Assembly (NCBI RefSeq): GCF_029227915.1
Contig: NC_079881.1
Span: 28,745,501-28,809,500 of the forward strand
Length of the DNA stretch: 64,000 bases
DNA from: Hydractinia symbiolongicarpus
Taxonomy: Eukaryota; Cnidaria; Hydrozoa; Anthoathecata; Hydractiniidae
Direction: 5' to 3'
This document shows positions 9,529-22,289 of this stretch, piece after piece; the first letter of the stretch is position 1; each line of letters opens with the position of its first letter. The position numbers and the translations under genes are program-made. Under the pieces are notes generated by a model. That model did no database searches. It worked only from the letters and a program-made list of their open reading frames with translations, and was not told where the DNA came from.

Positions 9529-9727
9529 GTATACAAAGAAAGTACCCTGTGAGTAAACTCATTTCCAAAACGATTTTTTAAATTATCTTTTCACCACTAA
9601 AACGCATGAGACTTGTAGTTTTTAAAAATGTTTTCATTTTTGATAAGAGGCTGAATAAAAGAAGTTTAATCGCCGGCAAACGACCGCTATTTCCCGTAAA
9701 CCCCGGACTCGGCCCGTATAATCAAAA
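9529..9727. repeat. Hybrid monomer D/E (199 bp)
   Basis: Starts as D (CCCTGTGAG, TTTTTAAAAATG) and becomes E at GATAAGAGG, including the 4-nt deletion. It is a fusion of adjacent D and E that removed one monomer length. The same hybrid occurs at 11,956-12,154. Confidence 0.85.
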
Positions 9728-9930
9728 GTATACAAAGAAATTACCCAGGGAGTAAACTCATTTCCCGAACGATTTTTTAAATTATTTTTTCACCACTAAA
9801 ACGGATGAGACTTGTAGTCTTCAAACTTGTTTTCATTTTTGATGAGACGCTGAATAAAAGAAGTTTAAACGCCGGCAAACGAAAACCTGCGATTTCCCGT
9901 AAATCCCAGACTCGGCCTGTAAAGTCAAGA

Positions 9931-12357
9931 GTATACAAAGAAAGTACCCCGGGTGTAAACTCATTTCCCTAACGATTTTTTAAATTATATTTTCACCACT
10001 AAAACGCATGAGACTTGTAGTTTTCAAAAATGTTTTCATTTTTAATGAGACGCTGAATAAAAGAAGTTTAAACGCCGGCAAACGAAAACCCGCCATTTCC
10101 CGTAAAACCTGGACTCGGCCCGTATAATCAAAAGTATACAAAGAAAGTACCCAGCGAGTAAACTGTTTTCCCGAACGATTTTTTAAAATATTTTTTCACC
10201 ACTAAAACGCATGAAACTTGTAGTTTTCAGAAATGTTTTCATTTTTGATGAGACGCTTAATAAAAGTGGTTTAATCGCCGGCAAACGAAAACCCGTGATT
10301 TCCCGTAAATCCCGGGCTTGCCCGTATAGTCGAATGTATACAAAGAAAGTACCCTGTGAGTAAACTCATTTCCAAAACGATTTTTTAAATTATCTTTTCA
10401 CCACTAAAACGCATGAGACTTGTAGTTTTTAAAAATGTTTTCATTTTTGATGAGACACTGAATAAAAGAAGTTTAATCGCCGGCAAACGAAAACCCGCCA
10501 TTTCCCGTAAATCCCGGACTCAGCCCGTATAGTCAAAAGTATACAAAGAAAGTACCCCGGGAGTAAACTCATTTCCCGAACGATTTTTTAAATTATCTTT
10601 TCACCACTAAAACGCATGAGACTTGCAGTTTTCAAAAATGTTTTCATTTTTGATAAGAGGCTGAATAAAAGAAGTTTAATCGCCGGCAAACGACCGCTAT
10701 TTCCCGTAAACCCCGGACTCGGCCGGTATAATCAAAAGTATACAAAGAAATTACCCAGGGAGTAAACTCATTTCCCGAACGATTTTTTAAATTATTTTTT
10801 CACCACTAAAACGGATGAGACTTGTAGTCTTCAAACTTGTTTTCATTTTTAATGAGACGCTGAATAAAAGAAGTTTAAACGCCGGCAAACGAAAACCTGC
10901 TATTTCCCGTAAATCCCAGACTCGGCCTGTAAAGTCAAGAGTATACAAAGAAAGTACCCCGGGTGTAAACTCATTTCCCTAACGATTTTTTAAATTATAT
11001 TTTCACCACTAAAACGCATGAGACTTGTAGTTTTCAAAAATGTTTTCATTTTTAATGAGACGCTGAATAAAAGAAGTTTAAACGCCGGCAAACGAAAACC
11101 CGCCATTTCCCGTAAAACCTGGACTCGGCCCGTATAATCAAAAGTATACAAAGAAAGTACCCAGGGAGTAAACTTATTTCCCGAACGATTTTTTAAAATA
11201 TTTTTTCACCACTAAAACGCATGAAACTTGTAGTTTTCAGAAATGTTTTCATTTTTGATGAGACGCTTAATAAAAGTGGTTTAATCGCCGGCAAACGAAA
11301 ACCCGTGATTTCCCGTAAATCCCGGGCTTGTCCCGTATAGTCGAATGTATACAAAGAAAGTACCCTGTGAGTAAACTCATTTCCAAAACGATTTTTTAAA
11401 TTATCTTTTCACCACTAAAACGCATGAGACTTGTAGTTTTTAAAAATGTTTTCATTTTTGATGAGACACTGAATAAAAGAAGTTTAAACGCCGGCAAACG
11501 AAAACCTGCGATTTCCCGTAAATCCCAGACTCGGCCTGTAAAGTCAAGAGTATACAAAGAAAGTACCCCGGGTGTAAACTCATTTCCCTAACGATTTTTT
11601 AAATTATATTTTCACCACTAAAACGCATGAGACTTGTAGTTTCCAAAAATGTTTTCATTTTTAATGAGACGCTGAATAAAAGAAATTTAAACGCCGGCAA
11701 ACGAAAACCCGCCATTTCCCGTAAAACCTGGACTCGGCCCGTATAATCAAAAGTATACAAAGAAAGTACCCAGGGAGTAAACTTATTTCCCGAACGATTT
11801 TTTAAAATATTTTTTCACCACTAAAACGCATGAAACTTGTAGTTTTCAGAAATGTTTTTATTTTTGATGAGACGCTTAATAAAAGTGGTTTAATCGCCGG
11901 CAAACGAAAACCCGTGATTTCCCGTAAATCCCGGGCTTGGCCCGTATAGTCGAATGTATACAAAGAAAGTACCCTGTGAGTAAACTCATTTCCAAAACGA
12001 TTTTTTAAATTATCTTTTCACCACTAAAACGCATGAGACTTGTAGTTTTTAAAAATGTTTTCATTTTTGATAAGAGGCTGAATAAAAGAAGTTTAATCGC
12101 CGGCAAACGACCGCTATTTCCCGTAAACCCCGGACTCGGCCCGTATAATCAAAAGTATACAAAGAAATTACCCAGGGAGTAAACTCATTTCCCGAACGAT
12201 TTTTTAAATTATTTTTTCACCACTAAAACGGATGAGACTTGTAGTCTTCAAACTTGTTTTCATTTTTGATGAGACGCTGAATAAAAGAAGTTTAAACGCC
12301 GGCAAACGAAAACCTGCGATTTCCCGTAAATCCCAGACTCGGCCTGTAAAGTCAAGA
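9931..12357. repeat. 2,427-bp twelve-monomer HOR, copy 2
   Basis: Second copy of the twelve-monomer unit. It includes the same hybrid D/A (11,347-11,549) and D/E (11,956-12,154) monomers, which shows that the hybrids arose before the unit was duplicated. Private changes include CCAGCGAGTAAACTG near 10,152. Confidence 0.9.
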
Positions 12358-13080
12358 GTATACAAAGAAAGTACCCCGGGTGTAAACTCATTTCCCTAAC
12401 GATTTTTTAAATTATATTTTCACCACTAAAACGCATGAGACTTGTAGTTTTCAAAAATGTTTTCATTTTTAATGAGACGCTGAATAAAAGAAGTTTAAAC
12501 GCCGGCAAACGAAAACCCGCCATTTCCCGTAAAACCTGGACTCGGCCCGTATAATCAAAAGTATACAAAGAAAGTACCCAGGAAGTAAACTTATTTCCCG
12601 AACGATTTTTTAAAATATTTTTTCACCACTAAAACGCATGAAACTTGTAGTTTTCAGAAATGTTTTCATTTTTGATGAGACGCTTAATAAAAGTGGTTTA
12701 ATCGCCGGCAAACGAAAACCCATGATTTCCCGTAAATCCCGGGCTTGGCCCGTATAGTCGAATGTATACAAAGAAAGTACCCTGTGAGTAAACTCATTTC
12801 CAAAACGATTTTTTAAATTATCTTTTCACCACTAAAACGCATGAGACTTGTAGTTTTTAAAAATGTTTTCATTTTTGATGAGACACTGAATAAAAGAAGC
12901 TTAATCGCCGGCAAACGAAAACCCGCCATTTCCCGTAAATCCCGGACTCAGCCCGTATAGTCAAAAGTATACAAAGAAAGTACCCCGGGAGTAAACTCAT
13001 TTCCCGAACGATTTTTTAAATTATCTTTTCACCACTAAAACGCATGAGACTTGCAGTTTTCAAAAATGTTTTCATTTTTG
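12358..13080. repeat. Twelve-monomer HOR, partial third copy
   Basis: B, C, D and the first half of E continue the 2,427-bp periodicity. Near 13,080 the E unit switches from the expected GATAAGAGG to GATGAGACACTG, so the third copy ends inside a monomer. The D unit has a private AGCTTAATC. Confidence 0.8.
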
Positions 13081-13259
13081 ATGAGACACTGAATAAAAGA
13101 AGTTTAATCGCCGGCAAACGAAAACCCGCCATTTCCCGTAAATCCCGGGCTTGGCCCGTGTAGTCGAATGTATACAAAGAAAGTATCCAGGGAGTAAACT
13201 CATTTCCTGAGCGACTTTTTAATTTTTTTTTTCACCACTAAAACGCATAAGACTTGTAG
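13081..13259. repeat. Junction monomers E/D and F/G
   Basis: Hybrid units link the twelve-monomer block to the next duplication. One has an E start and a D-like body with a GTGTAGTCGAATG end. The next has an F start (GTATCCAGG) that turns into a G body (CGCATAAGAC) after a long T run. Confidence 0.65.
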
Positions 13260-15470
13260 TTTTCAAAAATGTTTTCATTTTTGATGAGACGCTGAATAAA
13301 TGAAGTTTAATCGCCGGCAAACGAAAACCCGCGAATTCCCGTAAATCCCGGGCTTGGCCCGTATAGTCAAAAGTATATAAAGAAAGTACACAGGGAGTAA
13401 ACTCATTTCCCGAACGATTTTTTAAATTATTTTTTCACCACTAAAACGCATGAGACTTGAAGTCTTCAAACTTGTTTTCATTTTTGATGAGACGCTGAAT
13501 AGAAGAAGTTTAAACGCCGGCAAACGAAAACCTACGATTTCCCGTAAATCCCAGACTCGCCCTGTAAAGTCAAAAGTATACAAAGAAAGTACCCAGGGTG
13601 TAAACTCATTTCTTGAACGATTTTTTAAATTATCTTTTCACCTCTAAAACGCATGAGACTTGTAGTTTTCAAAAATGTTTTCATTTTTAATGAGACGCTG
13701 AATAAAAGAAGTTTAATCGCCGGCAAACGAAAACCCGCCATTTCCCGTAAAACCCGGACTCGGCCCGTATAATCAAAAGTATACAAAGAAAGTACCCAGG
13801 GAGTAAACTTATTTCCCGAACGATTTTTTAAATTATTTTTTTACCACTAAAACGGATGAGAATTGTAGTCTTCAAACTTGTTTTCATTTTTGATGAGACG
13901 CTAAATAAAAGAAGTTTAAACGCCGGCAAACGAAAACCTGCGATTTCCCGTAAATCCCAGACTCGGCCTGTAAAGTCAAGAGTATACAAAGAAAGTACCC
14001 CGGGTGTAAACTCATTTCCCTAACGATTTTTTAAATTATATTTTCACCACTAAAACGCATGAGACTTGTAGTTTTCAAAAATGTTTTCATTTTTAATGAG
14101 ACGCTGAATAAAAGAAGTTTAATCGCCGGCAAACGAAAACCCGCCATTTCCCGTAAAACCCGGACTCGGCCCGTATAATCAAAAGTATACAAAGAAAGTA
14201 CCCAGGGAGTAAACTTATTTCTTGAACAATTTTTTAAAATATTTTTTCACCACTAAAACGCATGAAACTTGTAGTTTTCAGAAATGTTTTCATTTTTGAT
14301 GAGACGCTTAATAAAAATTGTTTAATCGCCGGCAAACGAAAACCCGCCATTTCCCGTAAATCCCGGGCTTGGCCCATATAGTCGAATGTATACAAAGAAA
14401 GTACCCTGTGAGTAAACTCATTTCCAAAACGATTTTTTAAATTATCTTTTCACCACTAAAACGCATGAGACTTGTAGTTTTTAAAAATGTTTTCATTTTT
14501 GATGAGACACTGAATAAAAGAAGTTTAATCGCCGGCAAACGAAAACCCGCCATTTCCCTTAAATCCCGGACTCAGCCCGTATAGTCAAAAGTATACAAAG
14601 GAATTACCCAGGGAGTAAACTCATTTCCCAAAGGATTTTTTAAATTTTTTTTTCACCACTAAAACCCATGAGACTTGTAGTTTTTAGAAATGTTTTCATT
14701 TTTGATAAGAGGCTGAATAAAAGAATTTTAATCGCCGGCAAACGACCGCTATTTCCCGTAAACCCCGGACTCGGCCCGTATAATCAAAAGTATACAAAGA
14801 AATTACCCAGGGAGTAAACTCATTTCCCAAAGGATTTTTTAAATTTTTTTTTCACCACTAAAACGCATGAGACTTGTAGTTTTTAGAATTGTTTTCATTT
14901 TTGATGAGACACTGAATAAAAGAAGTTTAATCGCCGGCAAACGAAAACCCGCCATTTCCCGTAAATCCCGGGCTTGGCCCGTGTAGTCGAATGTATACAA
15001 AGAAAGTATCCAGGGAGTAAACTCATTTCCTGAGCGATTTTTTAAATTTTTTTTTAACCACTAAAACGCACGAGATTTGTAGTTTTCAAAAATGTTTTCA
15101 TTTTTGATGAGACGCTTAATGAAAGAGGTTTAATGGCCGGCAAACGAAAACCTGCGATTTCCCGTAAATCCCGGGCTTGGCCCGTATAGTCGAATGTATA
15201 CAAAGAAAGTACCCTGTGAGTAAACTCATTTCCAGAACGATTTTTTGAATTATTTTTTCACCACTAAAACGGATGAGACTTGTAGTCTTCAAACTTGTTT
15301 TCATTTTTGATGAGACGCTGAATAAAAGAAGTTTAATCGCCGGCAAACGAAAACCTGCGACTTCCCGTAAATCCCGGACTCGGCCCGTATAGTCAAAAGT
15401 ATACAAATAAAGTACCCAGGGAGTAAACTCATTTCCAAAAGGATTTTTTAAATTTTTTTTCACCACTAAA
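13260..15470. repeat. Segment duplicated at +3,850 bp, copy 1
   Basis: Matches about 17,110-19,320 at an offset of 3,850 bp. Shared marks are AATAAATGAAG, TTTCTTGAACG, TTTTTTACCACTAAAACGG, ACGAGATTTG and an L/J hybrid start. The order is G, H, I, A, B, C, D, J-like units, F, L-like, J. The L-like unit at about 15,190 has an A-type middle (GGATGAG, GTCTTC), unlike its partner. Confidence 0.75.
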
Positions 15471-17109
15471 ACGCATGAGACTTGTAGTTTTTAGAAATGT
15501 TTTCATTTTTGATGAGACACTGAATAAAAGAAGTTTACTCGCCGGCAAACGAAAACCCGCCATTTCCCGTAAATCCCGGGCTTGGCCCGTATAATCAAAA
15601 GTATACAAAGAAATTACCCAGGGAGTAAACTCATTTCCCAAAGGATTTTTTAAATTTTTTTTTCACCACTAAAACGCATGAGACTTGTAGTTTTTAGAAA
15701 TGTTTTCATTTTTGATGAGACACTGAGTAAAAGAAGTTTAATCGCCGGCAAACGAAAACCCGCCATTTCCCGTAAATCCCGGGCTTGGCCCGTGTAGTCG
15801 AATGTATACAAAGAAAGTATCCAGGGAGTAAACTCATTTCCTGAGCGATTTTTTAAATTTTTTTTTAACCACTAAAACGCACGAGACTTGTAGTTTTCAA
15901 AAATGATTTCATTTTTGATGAGACGCTTAATGAAAGAGGTTTAATCGCCGGCAAACGAAAAACTGCGATTTCCCGTAAATCCCGGGCTTGGCCCGTATAG
16001 TCGAATGTATACAAAGAAAGTACCCTCTGAGTAAACTCATTTCCAGAACGATTTTTTAAATTATTTTTTCACCACTAAAACGCATGAGACTTGTAGTTTT
16101 CAAAAATGTTTTCATTTTTGATGAGACGCTGAATAAAAGAAGTTTAATCGCCGGCAAACGAAAACCTGCGACTTCCCGTAAATCCCGGACTCGGCCCGTA
16201 TAGTCAAAAGTATACAAATAAAGTACCCAGGGAGTAAACTCATTTCCCGAACGATTTTTTAAATTATTTTTCCACCACTAAAACGCATGAGACTTGTAGT
16301 TTTCAGAAATGTTTTCATTTTTGATGAAACGCTTAATGAAAGTGGTTTAATCGCCGGCAAACGAAAACCCGTGATTTTCCGTAAATACCGGGCTTGGCCC
16401 GTATAGTCGAATGTATACAAAGAAAGTACCCTGTGAGTAAACTCATTTCCAAAACGATTTTTTAAATTATCTTTTCACCACTAAAACGCATGAGACTTGT
16501 AGTTTTTAAAAATGTTTTCATTTTTGATGAGACACTGAATAAAAAAAGTTTAATCGCTGGCAAACGAAAACCAGCCATTTCCCGTAAATCCTGGACTCAG
16601 CCCGTATAGTCAAAAGTATACAAAGAAAGTACCCAGGGAGTAAACTTATTTCCCGAACGATTTTTAAAATTATTTTTTCACCACTAAAACGCACGAGACT
16701 TGTAGTTTTCAAAAATGTTTTCATTTTTGATGAGACGCATAATGAAAGAGGTTTAATCGCCGGCAAACGAAAACCTCCAATTCCCGTAAATCCCGGGCTT
16801 GGCCCGTATAGTCGAATGTATACAAAGAAAGTACCCTGTGAGTAAACTCATTTCCAGAACGATTTTTTAAATTATTTTTTCACCACTAAAACGCATAAGA
16901 CTTGTAGTTTTCAAAAATGTTTTCATTTTTGATGAGACGCTGAATAAAAGAAGTTTAAACGCCGGCAAACGAAAACCTGCGATTTCTCGTAAATCCCAGA
17001 CTCGCCCTGTAAAGTCAAAAGTATACAAAGAAAGTACCCAGGGTGTAAACTCATTTCTTGAACGATTTTTTAAATTATCTTTTCACCTCTAAAACGCATG
17101 AGACTTGTA
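15471..17109. repeat. J/F/L/K-rich mixed stretch
   Basis: Monomers run approximately J, J, F, L, K, D, F, G, I. This is the first stretch dominated by J, L and K. The D unit has CGCTGGC and TCCTGGAC, marks of a D sub-family common farther right. One F unit near 16,770 has a short AACCTCCAATTCCC in place of AACCTGCGATTTCCC. Confidence 0.7.
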
Positions 17110-19320
17110 GTTTTCAAAAATGTTTTCATTTTTGATGAGACGCTGAATAAATGAAGTTTAATCGCCGGCAAACGAAAACCCGCGAATTCCCGTAAATCCC
17201 GGCTCGGCCCGTATAGTCAAAAGTATACAAAGAAAGTACACAGGGAGTAAACTCATTTCCCGAACGATTTTTTAAATTATTTTTTCACCACTAAAACGCA
17301 TGAGACTTGAAGTCTTCAAACTTGTTTTCATTTTTGATGAGACGCTGAATAAAAGAAGTTTAAACGCCGGCAAACGAAAACCTGCGATTTCTCGTAAATC
17401 CTAGACTCGCCCTGTAAAGTCAAAAGTATACAAAGAAAGTACCCAGGGTGTAAACTCATTTCTTGAACGATTTTTTAAATTATCTTTTCACCTCTAAAAC
17501 GCATGAGACTTGAAGTTTTCAAAAATGTTTTCATTTTTAATGAGACGCTGAATAAAAGAAGTTTAATCGACGGCAAACGAAAACCCGCCATTTCCCGTAA
17601 AACCCGGACTCGGCCCGTATAATCAAAAGTATACAAAGAAAGTACCCAGGGAGTAAACTTATTTCCCGAACGATTTTTTAAATTATTTTTTTACCACTAA
17701 AACGGATGAGACTTGTAGTCTTCAAACTTGTTTTCATTTTTGATGAGACGCTGAATAAAAGAAGTTTAAACGCCGGCAAACGAAAACCTGCGATTTCCCG
17801 TAAATCCCAGACTCGGCCTGTAAAGTCAAGAGTATACAAAGAAAGTACCCCGGGTGTAAACTCATTTCCCTAACGATTTTTTAAATTATATTTTCACCAC
17901 TAAAACGCATGAGACTTGTAGTTTTCAAAAATGTTTTCATTTTTAATGAGACGCTGAATAAAAGAAATTTAATCGCCGGCAAACGAAAACCCGCCATTTC
18001 CCGTAAAACCCGGACTCGGCCCGTATAATCAAAAGTATACAAAGAAAGTACCCAGGGAGTAAACTTATTTCCCGAACGATTTTTTAAAATATTTTTTCAC
18101 CACTAAAACGCATGAAACTTGTAGTTTTCAGAAATGTTTTCATTTTTGATGAGACGCTTAATAAAAGTGGTTTAATCGCCGGCAAACGAAAACCCGTGAT
18201 TTCCCGTAAATCCCGGGCTTGGCCCGTATGGTCGAATGTATACAAAGAAAGTACCCTGTGAGTAAACTCATTTCCAAAACGATTTTTTAAATTATCTTTT
18301 CACCACTAAAACGCATGAGACTTGTAGTTTTTAAAAATGTTTTCATTTTTGATGAGACACTGAATAAAAGAAGTTTAATCGCCGGCAAACGAAAACCCGC
18401 CATTTCCCGTAAACCCCGGACTCAGCCCGTATAGTCAAAAGTATACAAAGAAATTACCCAGGGAGTAAACTCATTTCCCAAAAGATTTTTTAAAATTTTT
18501 TTTCACCACTAAAACGCATGAGACTTGTAGTTTTTAGAAATGTTTTCATTTTTGATAAGAGGCTGAATAAATGAATTTTAATCGCCGGCAAACGACCGCT
18601 ATTTCCCGTAAACCCCGGACTCGGCCCGTATAATCAAAAGTATACAAAGAAATTACCCAGGAAGTAAACTCATTTCCCAAAGGATTTTTAAATTTTTTTT
18701 TCACCACTAAAACGCATGAGACTTGTAGTTTTTAGAAATGTTTTCATTTTTGATGAGACACTGAATAAAAGAAGTTTAATCGCCGGCAAACGAAAACCCG
18801 CCATTTCCCGTAAATCCCGGGCTTGGCCCGTGTAGTCGAATGTATACAAAGAAAGTATCCAGGGAGTAAACTCATTTCCTGAGCGATTTTTTAAATTTTT
18901 TTTTAACCACTAAAACGCACGAGATTTGTAGTTTTCAAAAATGTTTTCATTTTTGATGAGACGCTTAATGAAAGAGGTTTAATCGCCGGCAAACGAAAAC
19001 CTGCGATTTCCCGTAAATCCCAGGCTTGGCCCGTATAGTCAAATGTATACAAAGAAAGTACCCTGTGAGTAAACTCATTTCCAGAACGATTTTTTAAATT
19101 ATTTTTTCACCACTAAAACGCATGAGACTTGTAGTTTTCAAAAATGTTTTTATTTTTGATGAGACGCTGAATAAAAGAAGTTTAATCGCCGGCAAACGAA
19201 AACCTGCGACTTCCCGTAAATCCCGGACTCGGCCCGTATAGTCAAAAGTATACAAATAAAGTACCCAGGGAGTAAACTCATTTCCCAAAGGATTTTTTAA
19301 ATTTTTTTTCACCACTAAAA
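17110..19320. repeat. Segment duplicated at +3,850 bp, copy 2
   Basis: Partner of 13,260-15,470. Private changes include TCCCGGCTCGG near 17,200, ATCGACGGC near 17,567 and a T-to-G change giving GTATGGTCG near 18,227. The H-I-A-B-C-D cassette inside it is seen a third time near 36,480-37,690. Confidence 0.75.
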
Positions 19321-20289
19321 CGCATGAGACTTGTAGTTTTTAGAAATGTTTTCATTTTTGATGAGACACTGAGTAAAAGAAGTTTAATCGCCGGCAAACG
19401 AAAACCCGCAATTTCCCGTAAATCCCGGGCTTGGCCCGTGTAGTCGAATGTATACAAAGAAAGTATCCAGGGAGTAAACTCATTTCCTGAGCGATTTTTT
19501 AAATTTTTTTTTAACCACTAAAACGCACGAGACTTGTAGTTTTCAAAATTGTTTTCATTTTTGATGAGACGCTGAATAAAAGAAGTTTAATCGCCGGCAA
19601 ACGAAAACCTGCGATTGCCCGTAAATCCCAGACTCGGCCTGTAAAGTCAAAAGTATACAAAAAAGTACCCAGGGAGTAAACTCATTTCCCGAACGATTTT
19701 TTAAATTATTATTTAACCACTAAAGCCCATGAGACTTTTGGTTTTCAAAAATGTTTTCATTTTTGATAAGACACTGAGTAAAAGAAGTTTAATCGCCGGC
19801 AAACGAAAACCCGCCATTTCCCGTAAATCCCGGGCTTGGCCCGTGTAGTCGAATGTATACAAAGAAAGTATCCAGGGAGTAAACTCATTTCCTGAGCGAT
19901 TTTTTAATTTTTTTTTTAACCACTAAAACGCACGAGACTTGTAGTTTTCAAAAATGATTTCATTTTTGATGAGACGCTTAATGAAAGAGGTTTAATCGCC
20001 GGCAAACGAAAACCTGCGATTTCCCGTAAATCCCGGGCTTGGCCCGTATAGTCGAATGTATACAAAGAAAGTACCCTGTGAGTAAACTCATTTCCAGAAC
20101 GATTTTTTAAATTATTTTTCACCACTAAAACGCACGAGACTTGTAGTTTTCAAAAATGATTTCATTTTTGATGAGACGCTTAATGAAAGAGGTTTAATCG
20201 CCGGCAAACGAAAACCTGCGATTTCCCGTAAATCCCGGGCTTGGCCCGTATAGTCGAATGTATACAAAGAAAGTACCCTGTGAGTAAAC
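19321..20289. repeat. J/F/L mixed stretch with divergent units
   Basis: About five monomers: J, an F-start hybrid, a divergent unit with AAAGCCCATGAG and TATTATTTAACC (19,700-19,745), F and F. AAAGCCCATGAG otherwise occurs mainly at the right end (60.4-62.3 kb). One start has lost a base (ACAAAAAAGTACCC near 19,659). Confidence 0.65.
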
Positions 20290-21570
20290 TCATTTCCCGA
20301 ACAATTTTTTAAATTATATTTTCACCACTAAAACGCATGAGACTTATAGTTTTCAAAAATGTTTTCATTTTTGATGAGACACTGAATAAAAGAAGTTTAA
20401 TCGCCGGCAAACGAAAACCTGCGACTTCCCGTAAAACCCAGACTCGGCCCGTATAGTCAAAAGTATACAAATAAAGTACCCAGGGAGTAAACTATTTTCC
20501 CGAACGATTTTTTTAATTATTTTTCCACCACTAAAACGCATGAGACTTGTAGTTTACAGAAATGTTTTCATTTTTGATGAGACGCTTAATGAAAGTGGTT
20601 TAATCGCCGGCAAACGAAAACCCGTGATTTCCCGTAAATCCCGGGCTTGGCCCGTATAGTCGAATTTATACAAAGAAAGTACCCTGTGAGTAAACTCATT
20701 TCCAAAACGATTTTTTAAATTATCTTTTCACCACTAAAACGCATGAGACTTGTAGTTTTTAAAAATGTTTTCATTTTTGATGAGACACTGAATAAAAGAA
20801 GTTTAATCGCTGGCTAACAAAAACCCGCCATTTCCTGTAAATCCTGGACTCAGCCCGTATAGTCAAAAGTATACAAAGAAAGTACCCAGGGAGTAAACTT
20901 ATTTCCCGAACGATTTTTTAAATTATTTTTTCACCACTAAAACGCACGAGACTTGTAGTTTTCAAAAATGTTTTTATTTTTGATGCAACGCTTAATGAAA
21001 GAGGTTTAATCGCCGGCAAACGAAAACCTGCGATTTCCCGTAAATCCCGGGCTTGGCCCGTATAGTCGAATGTATACAAAGAAAGTACCCTGTGAGTAAA
21101 CTCATTTCCAGAACGATTTTTTAAATTATTTTTTCACCACTAAAACGCATAAGACTTGTAGTTTTCAAAAATGTTTTCATTTTTGATGAGACGCTGAATA
21201 AAAGAAGTTTAATCGCCGGCAAACGAAAACCCACGAATTCCCGTAAATCCCGGGCTTGGTCCGTATAGTCAAAAGTATACAAAGAAAGTACCCAGGGTGT
21301 AAACTCATTTCCCGAACGATTTTTTAAATTATATTTTCACCACTAAAACGCATGAGACTTGTAGTTTTCAAAAATGTTTTCATTTTTAATGAGACGCTGA
21401 ATAGAAGAAGTTTAATCGCCGGCAAACGAAAACCCGCCATTTCCCGTAAAACCCGGACTCGGCCCGTATAATCAAAAGTATACAAAGAAAGTACCCAGGG
21501 AGTAAACTTATTTCCCGAACGATTTTTTAAATTATTTTTTCACCACTAAAACGCTTGAAACTTGTAGTTT
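20290..21570. repeat. Segment duplicated at +4,253 bp, copy 1
   Basis: Matches about 24,543-25,823. Shared marks are CCGAACAATTTT (20,301/24,554), GACTTATAG, AAACTATTTTCCC and GCTGGCTAACAAAAACC (20,811/25,064). The order is a B-start hybrid, K, D, F, G, B and part of C. Confidence 0.8.
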
Positions 21571-21680
21571 TTAGAAATGATTTCATTTTTGATGAGACGC
21601 TTAATGAGAGTGGTTTAATCGCCGGCAAACGAAAACCCGTGATTTCCCGTAAATACCGGGCTTGGCCCGTATAGTCGAAT
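21072..21680. repeat. 609-bp triplet G-B-C, copy 1
   Basis: Three monomers are repeated immediately at 21,681-22,289. They share CCCACGAATTCCC, AATAGAAGAAG, CGCTTGAAAC and AATGAGAGTGG. I see one clear difference, GGTCCG versus GGCCCG near 21,260 and 21,869. Confidence 0.9.
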
Positions 21681-22289
21681 GTATACAAAGAAAGTACCCT
21701 GTGAGTAAACTCATTTCCAGAACGATTTTTTAAATTATTTTTTCACCACTAAAACGCATAAGACTTGTAGTTTTCAAAAATGTTTTCATTTTTGATGAGA
21801 CGCTGAATAAAAGAAGTTTAATCGCCGGCAAACGAAAACCCACGAATTCCCGTAAATCCCGGGCTTGGCCCGTATAGTCAAAAGTATACAAAGAAAGTAC
21901 CCAGGGTGTAAACTCATTTCCCGAACGATTTTTTAAATTATATTTTCACCACTAAAACGCATGAGACTTGTAGTTTTCAAAAATGTTTTCATTTTTAATG
22001 AGACGCTGAATAGAAGAAGTTTAATCGCCGGCAAACGAAAACCCGCCATTTCCCGTAAAACCCGGACTCGGCCCGTATAATCAAAAGTATACAAAGAAAG
22101 TACCCAGGGAGTAAACTTATTTCCCGAACGATTTTTTAAATTATTTTTTCACCACTAAAACGCTTGAAACTTGTAGTTTTTAGAAATGATTTCATTTTTG
22201 ATGAGACGCTTAATGAGAGTGGTTTAATCGCCGGCAAACGAAAACCCGTGATTTCCCGTAAATACCGGGCTTGGCCCGTATAGTCGAAT
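21681..22289. repeat. 609-bp triplet G-B-C, copy 2
   Basis: Second copy of the triplet, almost identical to the first. It is followed by an E unit starting CCCCGGTATTAAAC. Confidence 0.9.

Larger units (their letters stand above)
7504..9930. repeat. 2,427-bp twelve-monomer HOR, copy 1
   Basis: The period is fixed by shared rare marks exactly 2,427 bp apart: GGCCGGTATAATC (8,294/10,721), TTGTCCCG (8,901/11,328), TTGCCCG (7,891/10,318) and AGTTTCCAAAAATG (9,211/11,638). From the A at about 7,300, the order is A-B-C-D-E, A-B-C-(D/A), B-C-(D/E). The two hybrids are at 8,920-9,122 and 9,529-9,727. Confidence 0.9.

Noticed and set aside
15116-15466. 116-residue minus-strand open frame, and shorter ones at 15,429-15,641, 16,518-16,766, 19,094-19,315, 19,916-20,125 and 60,424-60,663
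   Set aside because: They run across one to two satellite monomers and persist only because local substitutions or indels remove stops. Their translations are the antisense of the same repeat.
19700-19760. Transposon insertion at divergent monomers (AAAGCCCATGAG)
   Set aside because: The monomer keeps its full length and register; only point differences are present.
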